Positions 33,349 through 38,637 of a stretch of DNA of 38,637 bases are shown here, in pieces. The stretch is taken from NCBI GenBank assembly GCA_022792535.1, contig JAAWBG010000046.1, positions 1 through 38,637 of the forward strand, given 5' to 3'. Position numbers and translations under genes: made by a program. Source of the stretch: Lachnospiraceae bacterium (GTDB taxonomy: Bacteria > Bacillota > Clostridia > Lachnospirales > Lachnospiraceae). The notes under the pieces were generated by a model that was not told the origin of the DNA, ran no database searches, and saw only the letters and a list, made by a program, of their open reading frames with translations. The number at the start of each line of letters is the position of its first letter. The first letter of the stretch is position 1.

Positions 33349-34035
33349 TTGGTAGAAAAGGAGGAATGTCTTATCAATACAATCCTTGTACTGGAAGATG
33401 ATCTGGAATTAAATCATACAATCTGCACCTCTCTGGAAAAAGAAAATTACCGTGTCTTTTCCGCCGATACCTGTAAAAAAGGACAGGCTCTGGCCAGAAG
33501 CAGCACCTTTGACCTGGCCATACTGGATATCAATCTGCCGGATGGCGATGGATTTGGATTCTGCCAATGGCTCAAAGCCAGAAGCAGCGCTTCTGTGCTG
33601 TTTCTCTCAGCGCGGGACCTGGAAGAGGACGTTTTAACCGGGTATGACATGGGCGCAGAGGACTATGTGACAAAACCTTTTTCCATGAAGATCCTGTTAA
33701 AAAAAATCTCAATCATCTTATCCAGAGAAATTCCAAATCAAAATATTTATGACGACGGCTTTTTGAGAATTGATTTTGAACTTGGACTGGTACAGACTGG
33801 ACAAGAAAATTGTCCCATCACGCCTACGGAATACCGTATTTTAAAAAAACTGGTGGAACACAAAGGGCAGCTTTTGACTTATTCCCTCCTGTTGGATTCT
33901 CTATGGGAAGAGGGAGTACAGCTTTTCGATAAACACGCTCTGGCTGTGAACATCAATCGGCTGAGGAAAAAAATTGAAACAGAGGAACACGTTTATATTT
34001 CAAATGTATACGGAATGGGGTATCTATGGAAATAA
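33349..34035 (+). CDS. OmpR/PhoB-family response regulator (module 2), start codon uncertain
   Basis: The protein has a receiver domain (LEDD pocket, phosphoacceptor Asp in LAILDINLPDGDGFGF, Lys in YVTKPFS) and a winged helix (TPTEYRILKKLVEHKGQLLT ... HALAVNINRLRKKI ... VYGMGYLWK). The interval given begins at a TTG (33349) that has no Shine-Dalgarno. The only strong one, AAAAGGAGG (33356-33364), lies after it, 8 bases before an in-frame ATC at 33373, and the protein would then read (M)NTILVLEDD, a usual family start. An ATG at 33366 is in another frame and stops after 11 codons. Start at 33373 is my preferred reading. The gene ends 10 bases inside the kinase gene. Confidence 0.9.
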   Translation: MVEKEECLINTILVLEDDLELNHTICTSLEKENYRVFSADTCKKGQALARSSTFDLAILDINLPDGDGFGFCQWLKARSSASVLFLSARDLEEDVLTGYDMGAEDYVTKPFSMKILLKKISIILSREIPNQNIYDDGFLRIDFELGLVQTGQENCPITPTEYRILKKLVEHKGQLLTYSLLLDSLWEEGVQLFDKHALAVNINRLRKKIETEEHVYISNVYGMGYLWK

Positions 34036-34952
34036 CATTGCTTTGTATATTTTTTCTCACGGGAATCATTTCCTGGCTGCTTTGGAAAAACTACTGTCTG
34101 AAACGGGATATTTACGACTTCACCCAAAAGCTGGATCAAAGTCTGAACCAGCTTCTAAACAATGAACAATTAAGTAAAACCATTGATCAGAAAGACGATC
34201 TATGGGGCATGGTATCAGAAAGACTAAATCGGATCTCTCATCTTTACGCCCGGAAAAATCAAGAAATTTCTGAAGAAAAAGAAAACTTAAAAGAACTGGT
34301 GTCAGACATCTCACATCAGACCAAAACCCCTCTTGCCAACATAAAATTGTACCTGGAACTCCTTTTAGAGGCGAAGGATGGAACATCTCCCCAGGAATCT
34401 CTGGAAAAAATAAACAGCCAGGTGGAAAAACTGGATTTCCTGCTTCAGAGCATGGTCAAACTATCTCGTCTGGAAACAGGAACCATAAAAATACAAAAAT
34501 CTGAAGTTCCCATTGCAGACACCCTTGCAGAGGCCATTGGAGGGGCGATTCCCAAAGCAGATCAGAAACACATTTCCATCCAGGTTTCCTATGATGAAAA
34601 TCTGCGGTTACATCACGATAAAAAATGGACGGCAGAAGCTATTTTTAATCTGCTGGATAATGCTGTCAAATACACAGAAGAGGCAGGGAAAATCCATATT
34701 TCCGTAAAGAAAGAAACCATTTTTACAAAGATCAGTATCTCAGATACGGGAAAGGGAATTCCCCTAGAAAGACATGGGACTATTTTTACCCGTTTTTACC
34801 GAGAACCTGAAATCCACGATAACGAGGGAATCGGCATCGGCCTGTATCTGGCCAGAAAAATCATATCTATGCAGAACGGATATATTAAGGTGGATTCCGA
34901 GGTTGGTAAGGGCAGTTCCTTTCACATTTATCTGCCAAATAAAATGGAATAA
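34026..34952 (+). CDS. Sensor histidine kinase with one membrane helix (module 2)
   Basis: The 308-residue kinase has a single N-terminal membrane helix (about 4-20) and no extracellular domain, so it probably senses through another protein such as the co-encoded transporter. The H-box is VSDISHQTKTPLANIKLYLE with H97. ATPase motifs are the N-box LLDNAVKYTEEAG, G1 ISDTGKGI, F-box IFTRFYRE and G2 GIGIGLYLARKI. Its start overlaps the regulator stop by 10 bases, so translation is coupled. Compared with the module 1 kinase, it lacks the second helix. Confidence 0.93.
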   Translation: MEITLLCIFFLTGIISWLLWKNYCLKRDIYDFTQKLDQSLNQLLNNEQLSKTIDQKDDLWGMVSERLNRISHLYARKNQEISEEKENLKELVSDISHQTKTPLANIKLYLELLLEAKDGTSPQESLEKINSQVEKLDFLLQSMVKLSRLETGTIKIQKSEVPIADTLAEAIGGAIPKADQKHISIQVSYDENLRLHHDKKWTAEAIFNLLDNAVKYTEEAGKIHISVKKETIFTKISISDTGKGIPLERHGTIFTRFYREPEIHDNEGIGIGLYLARKIISMQNGYIKVDSEVGKGSSFHIYLPNKME

Positions 34953-34957
34953 CATTT

Positions 34958-35015
34958 TCACAGTTTTGTGATTTTTTCCTTTTGTGATCAGTTTGTGATT
35001 TTTCTCTTCTATCAT
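34958..35015 (+). promoter_or_regulatory. Operator and promoter of the module 2 ABC transporter
   Basis: TCACA-GTTT-TGTGA (34958-34971) is followed by TGTGA at 34983-34987 and 34994-34998, which are 11 bp apart. A -10 TATCAT (35010-35015) begins 16 bp after the start of the last repeat, the same geometry as in module 1 with a different half-site (TGTGA instead of TGTCA). The regulator at 33349 is the likely activator. Confidence 0.68.
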
Positions 35016-35068
35016 AAAGATCAGGATAAACATTTATAACTTGATCTCACAAGAATGGAGGAACCGCC

Positions 35069-35746
35069 ATGGAAAATATCATTGTAAAAACAGAATCCCT
35101 AAAAAAATATTATGAAATAGGCCCGCACACCGTAAAAGCTTTGGATGGCGTAGATCTGGAAATAAGGGAACGGGAATTTATCTCGATTATCGGCAAATCA
35201 GGCTGCGGAAAAAGTACCCTTCTTCATATGATCGGGGGATTAGATTCTCCCACCAGCGGAACCGTCATCGTGGACGGTATGAATCTTTCCAAGATGAATC
35301 AGGAACAGCTGGCACTTTTCAGAAGAAGAAAGGCAAGCTTCATTTTCCAGCAATACAACCTGATTCCAGATCTGAATGTCTATGACAATATTATTTTTCC
35401 CCTGGAACTGGACGGAGGGCACATTGATACCTCTCTGATCCAGGAACTTTTAACAGCGCTTCATCTGGAAGACAAAGCCGGCATGTTTCCTTCCATGCTT
35501 TCCGGAGGCGAACAGCAGCGGACTGCCATTGCAAGAGCGCTGGCAGTCAAACCGGCCATCCTTCTGGCCGACGAACCCACCGGGAATCTGGACACTTCTG
35601 CCAGCCACGAGGTCATCGGGCTTTTAAAAGTCATTGCCAAAAAGTACCGGCAGACTTTGATTGTGATCACCCACGATCTGGACATTGCACAGATGGCAGA
35701 CCGAACGATCCAATTACAAAATGGAAAAATATGGAGAGGGGAGTGA
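35069..35746 (+). CDS. ABC transporter ATP-binding protein (module 2, MacB/LolD-like)
   Basis: The 225-residue protein has Walker A GKSGCGKST (42-50), Q-loop IFQQYNLIPDLNVYDN, signature LSGGEQQRTAIARAL, Walker [14 protein letters not shown] and H-loop VITHD. It is the same class as the module 1 ATPase and clearly related to it, but diverged across its length. The permease gene starts 5 bases after the stop, with its Shine-Dalgarno inside the end of this gene. GGAGGAACCGCC precedes the ATG. Confidence 0.95.
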   Translation: MENIIVKTESLKKYYEIGPHTVKALDGVDLEIREREFISIIGKSGCGKSTLLHMIGGLDSPTSGTVIVDGMNLSKMNQEQLALFRRRKASFIFQQYNLIPDLNVYDNIIFPLELDGGHIDTSLIQELLTALHLEDKAGMFPSMLSGGEQQRTAIARALAVKPAILLADEPTGNLDTSASHEVIGLLKVIAKKYRQTLIVITHDLDIAQMADRTIQLQNGKIWRGE

Positions 35747-35751
35747 TTTCT

Positions 35752-38283
35752 ATGCTGGCAAACAACAATAAACCTATTGTAAACAAATTGGCGAAAAACA
35801 CGATCCGGTCAAACAAACGCCAGTTTGTCATTCTCTTTTTCACCATAGCTCTGTCTGCCTTCCTTCTGTTTTCCATTTTTACCATCGGACTGACCTACCT
35901 GAACCTAAGCAGGCTGCAAAATACCCGTTTGTACGGTTCTGAATGCGATATTGCTCTTATCAATGGATTTACAGAAGGACAAAAGGATCTTATAAAAAAA
36001 CATCCCAAGATACAGAGTATCGGAACCCAGGCCTACTCTGGCCATGTCAAGAGCACCGATGCAGATCCCACGGTAAATGCCGGACTGTTATGGTGCGACG
36101 AGACTTTCTGGGAAGTCCAGAAAGCTCCGGCGAGAACTCAAATGAAAGGAGATTATCCTCAGGATGAACATGAACTTCTGGCCACCAGAGAAGTTCTGGA
36201 AGCATGCGGTAAAAATGATCTGTCTGTGGGCAGCCATTTCTCCATGACTTACGAGGACAATACAGGCATTCACACCAAAGAGTTTACCATCAGCGGAATC
36301 TGGTCCGGCTATGGCAAAGATAAATCTAACTTCTATGTCTCCGAAGACTTTTATAACCAATCTGGTTATCAATTGGAATCAAACGGGATTCTGCAGATCA
36401 AATTCAAGAACAATTATGTTACAGGCAGGACCATAAAAGAATTAGAAGACAGTCTTACGCTTTCCCCTCAGCAGGTTTTTCAGCCTTCTGATTATATTGA
36501 AAGATCTCTGACAATCCTGATGGCTGTATGGGGCTTATGCCTTATGATCTGCCTCAGCGCTTATCTGCTGATCTATAACATTCTCTACTTGTCCGTTTCT
36601 GGAAAAGTGCGCTATTATGGCCTGCTGCAGACTTTGGGAATGACAAAAAAACAGTTAACGCTGTTAATACGAAGGCAAACCTTTCTGGTGGGAATCTCTG
36701 GGATGGCCGCCGGTATTCTGCTGGCCTTGTTTATTTCTCTGTTTTTGACGCCCTATATTCTGAATCTTCTGGGAATCTCTTTTACCTCTGAAGAAATACA
36801 ATTTCACCCATTGGTATTATTTTTGAGTATTCTAACCACAGGAACCGCTGTCTTATGGGGAATACAAACACCTCTTCACATTGCCGCAGATGTAACGCCT
36901 GTGGAGGCTGCAAAATACCGCCTGCACAGACTGGCTCCCTGTAGGAATAGATTTTTCAGATTAAAAAAAATATCCAAAACTGCGCAGCTGAATACGCCTG
37001 GCCCAAAGAAAAACCTGTACTGGAGCATGGCAAAAGACCAACTCCAAAAAGACAAAAAGAAAACCTCTGTGATCTATCTGTCCCTGGCCTTCAGTCTCAT
37101 TGTCTTTTACTGTCTGACTGCCATCATAGACAGTTATGGAAAACGAACCGTCTATCCCAACTACTGGAATGCAGACATGATCCTAAATAACAATACCCAG
37201 ACCACAGAAGATATGGCTTCTCTCCAGTCTGCTATGGATGATTCCTTTTTATCTGATCTGGAAAAAATCGAAGGAATTGACGACTTTCATGTTCTTCGGG
37301 GATTTCCTGTTATTTTCCCTTATGACAGGTATGGATTCTCAGACTTTTGGATCAAGGGGTATACCAGCTTAAAGCCTTATCTGTCATCCGCCAAGACCCT
37401 TTTAGACTATCAGAACCACCCACAGAAGTATTATGGCATGATAAAGGGAATTGACGAGGCCGAATTTGACTATCTCAACGAATCTCTGGGAAACCCCATA
37501 GACAAACAAGACTTCTTGCAGGGAAATACCGCCATTGTGCAATACGCAGGATTTGAGATTCCAGAAGAATGGATCGGGCGCACCGTCTCATTTACCACTG
37601 AAAATCTGACACAGGACATCCAAATTGGAGCAGTCAGTTACGAGAGCTACTATGGCGCCTCTGTGAACGCAGGTCCAAATCTGGTGGTCAGCGAGGACTA
37701 TCTTAAAACCATAAGATCCGAAGAACCTGACATTCTAAGTCTTATTATAAAATACCAGCAGCCCTACAGTGAAAAAACCGAACAGGAGGTAAAAAGCCTG
37801 CTGAAGAAAAGCCCTCGCTGCAGCGATCTATCTTATCTCTCAAAATATGATGAAATGAAACAGATCCAGGATTCTCAGGGCTCTATGTTCCAAATCGGCA
37901 CAGTAATCTCTCTTCTTCTGCTGTCTGTCGGCATGCTGAACTATGGAAACACCATGGCAGGCAGCATCCAGCATCGAAGGCTGTCCTTCTCCATTATGGA
38001 AAGTGTGGGAATGTCTGGAAAACAGATTGTAAAATTACTGATACGGGAGGGAATCTTATATGCGGCCGGCTCTGTCTTTCTCACACTGACAGTGGGAACC
38101 GGTATCACCTATCTTGTTTTTCAGTCCATGAATTATATGAAAATACCATTTGCCATTCCTGTTCTTCCCCTGCTGTGTGCAGTTATTTTAGTCACGATCT
38201 TATGCATGGCAGTACCAGTCATTACTTACCGAAAAATAGTGGGAAACCGCCCTATGGCAGAACGGCTGCGGGAATATGAATAA
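35752..38283 (+). CDS. FtsX-type ABC transporter permease, 843 residues (module 2)
   Basis: The protein has an N-terminal helix (about 25-45) after a basic start (NTIRSNKRQF), a first extracellular domain (about 50-250), three helices (about 255-370) with VRYYGLLQTLGMTKKQLTLL, a helix at about 440-460, a second extracellular domain (460-710) and three C-terminal helices with LSFSIMESVGMSGKQIVKLL. This is the same two-unit FtsX layout as in module 1 but with smaller outer domains. The ATG at 35752 has GGGGAG 8 bases upstream, so the ATG at 35731, inside the ATPase gene, is not used. The substrate is unknown. A hairpin block follows the stop. Confidence 0.9.
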   Translation: MLANNNKPIVNKLAKNTIRSNKRQFVILFFTIALSAFLLFSIFTIGLTYLNLSRLQNTRLYGSECDIALINGFTEGQKDLIKKHPKIQSIGTQAYSGHVKSTDADPTVNAGLLWCDETFWEVQKAPARTQMKGDYPQDEHELLATREVLEACGKNDLSVGSHFSMTYEDNTGIHTKEFTISGIWSGYGKDKSNFYVSEDFYNQSGYQLESNGILQIKFKNNYVTGRTIKELEDSLTLSPQQVFQPSDYIERSLTILMAVWGLCLMICLSAYLLIYNILYLSVSGKVRYYGLLQTLGMTKKQLTLLIRRQTFLVGISGMAAGILLALFISLFLTPYILNLLGISFTSEEIQFHPLVLFLSILTTGTAVLWGIQTPLHIAADVTPVEAAKYRLHRLAPCRNRFFRLKKISKTAQLNTPGPKKNLYWSMAKDQLQKDKKKTSVIYLSLAFSLIVFYCLTAIIDSYGKRTVYPNYWNADMILNNNTQTTEDMASLQSAMDDSFLSDLEKIEGIDDFHVLRGFPVIFPYDRYGFSDFWIKGYTSLKPYLSSAKTLLDYQNHPQKYYGMIKGIDEAEFDYLNESLGNPIDKQDFLQGNTAIVQYAGFEIPEEWIGRTVSFTTENLTQDIQIGAVSYESYYGASVNAGPNLVVSEDYLKTIRSEEPDILSLIIKYQQPYSEKTEQEVKSLLKKSPRCSDLSYLSKYDEMKQIQDSQGSMFQIGTVISLLLLSVGMLNYGNTMAGSIQHRRLSFSIMESVGMSGKQIVKLLIREGILYAAGSVFLTLTVGTGITYLVFQSMNYMKIPFAIPVLPLLCAVILVTILCMAVPVITYRKIVGNRPMAERLREYE

Positions 38284-38525
38284 TTGGTTTTATCTTATAG
38301 AACAAAGTGGGCAGTCGCTTCAGCGACATATTCCTTTTGCACGAGTGCGCATATTATTTTTCTCTTATAGGAAATTCGAAGGAATTTCCTATAAGACAAG
38401 AAAGAATCCTGCTCCGCAGGATTCTCCGCCTGCGGCGGACCGCTCCAGCGGTTCATTTCCTTTCCGCCGCAGTGCGATAATTTTATTTTCTTATAGGAAA
38501 TCCGAAGGAATTTCCTATAAGGATT
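38284..38525. repeat. Multi-hairpin intergenic repeat, copy B (81-bp core 38391-38471)
   Basis: After the permease stop come GTCGCT/AGCGAC (38314-38327), GCACGAGTGC (38339-38348), a perfect 14-bp palindrome with loop GAAG (38364-38395), the 81-bp core shared with copy A, and a second 32-base palindrome with one mismatch (38490-38521), which is a near copy of the first. No gene is seen. The short frames crossing this block are judged non-coding. Confidence 0.85.
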
Positions 38526-38526
38526 C

Positions 38527-38637
38527 GGGTGTCAAAAGGGTGCGACGCACCCACTCTATACCATATATTGATGTGCAAGCAAGCTTGCAATAGCAATATA
38601 TGGTATGAGTGCAGCGCCAAAGGCGCTTTTGACACCC
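38527..38637. repeat. Cloverleaf-like inverted repeat at the window edge
   Basis: GGGTGTCAAAAG (38527-38538) pairs with CTTTTGACACCC (38626-38637). Enclosed are GGGTGC-GAC-GCACCC (38538-38552), a 17-bp stem with one bulge (38553-38570 with 38594-38610) that contains GCAAGC/GCTTGC, and GCGCC-AAA-GGCGC (38613-38625). The 13-bp end GCTTTTGACACCC also occurs alone at 32950-32962. Confidence 0.75.

Overview
The window looks like chromosomal DNA of an anaerobic, spore-forming member of the Clostridia, most likely Lachnospiraceae. The grounds are a class III (anaerobic) ribonucleotide reductase pair, SpoVT, low-to-moderate GC, strong GGAGG ribosome-binding sites, and cell-wall proteins with Big2 and L,D-transpeptidase domains. 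Species is not decided.

Layout. 1-477: the start of rpsJ (S10 operon, minus strand) with its promoter and a structured leader, then a nested hairpin block. 605-1633: a YxeA-like exported protein and an AT-rich methyltransferase. 1889-4696: a minus-strand group (Lgt-type enzyme, MATE exporter, coiled-coil hypothetical). 4898-5758: an rRNA-type methyltransferase. 5784-8776: a minus-strand group (PAS-like fragment, L,D-transpeptidase, short pyruvate kinase). 8898-11647: nrdD-nrdG behind a promoter with a tandem NrdR-type site. 11787-14455: divergent DUF308-like membrane protein and a Big2/NlpC-P60 wall hydrolase. 14540-16508: ROK kinase and a hypothetical. 16696-22765: module 1 (PepSY lipoprotein, response regulator, histidine kinase, ABC ATPase, FtsX-type permease). 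23060-27817: a YhaO/YhaN-like repair pair plus a bifunctional class A PBP. 28072-30853: MBOAT acyltransferase and SGNH partner. 31219-32208: polysaccharide deacetylase. 32237-32785: spoVT. 33349-38283: module 2 (response regulator, histidine kinase, ATPase, permease). 38284-38637: a dense hairpin block at the window edge.

Many genes serve the cell envelope: lipoprotein modification, PBP, L,D-transpeptidase, NlpC/P60 hydrolase, polysaccharide deacetylation and O-acylation, and two sensor/ABC modules of the kind that often respond to envelope-active peptides. The two modules share a design. In each, the transporter pair has its own promoter, with 5-bp direct repeats at 11-bp spacing, and the last repeat begins exactly 16 bp before the -10 hexamer. 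Each permease gene is followed by a copy of the same 81-bp multi-hairpin repeat.

The most notable observation is a 286-bp fold-back element with an 11-bp target duplication inserted just after the -10 box of the module 2 regulator promoter. It duplicates the -10 box and would put a very large hairpin in the 5' UTR. That regulator gene also lacks an ATG; its strong Shine-Dalgarno is set for an ATC codon. Promoters, operators and structures below were read by eye, and no searches were run.
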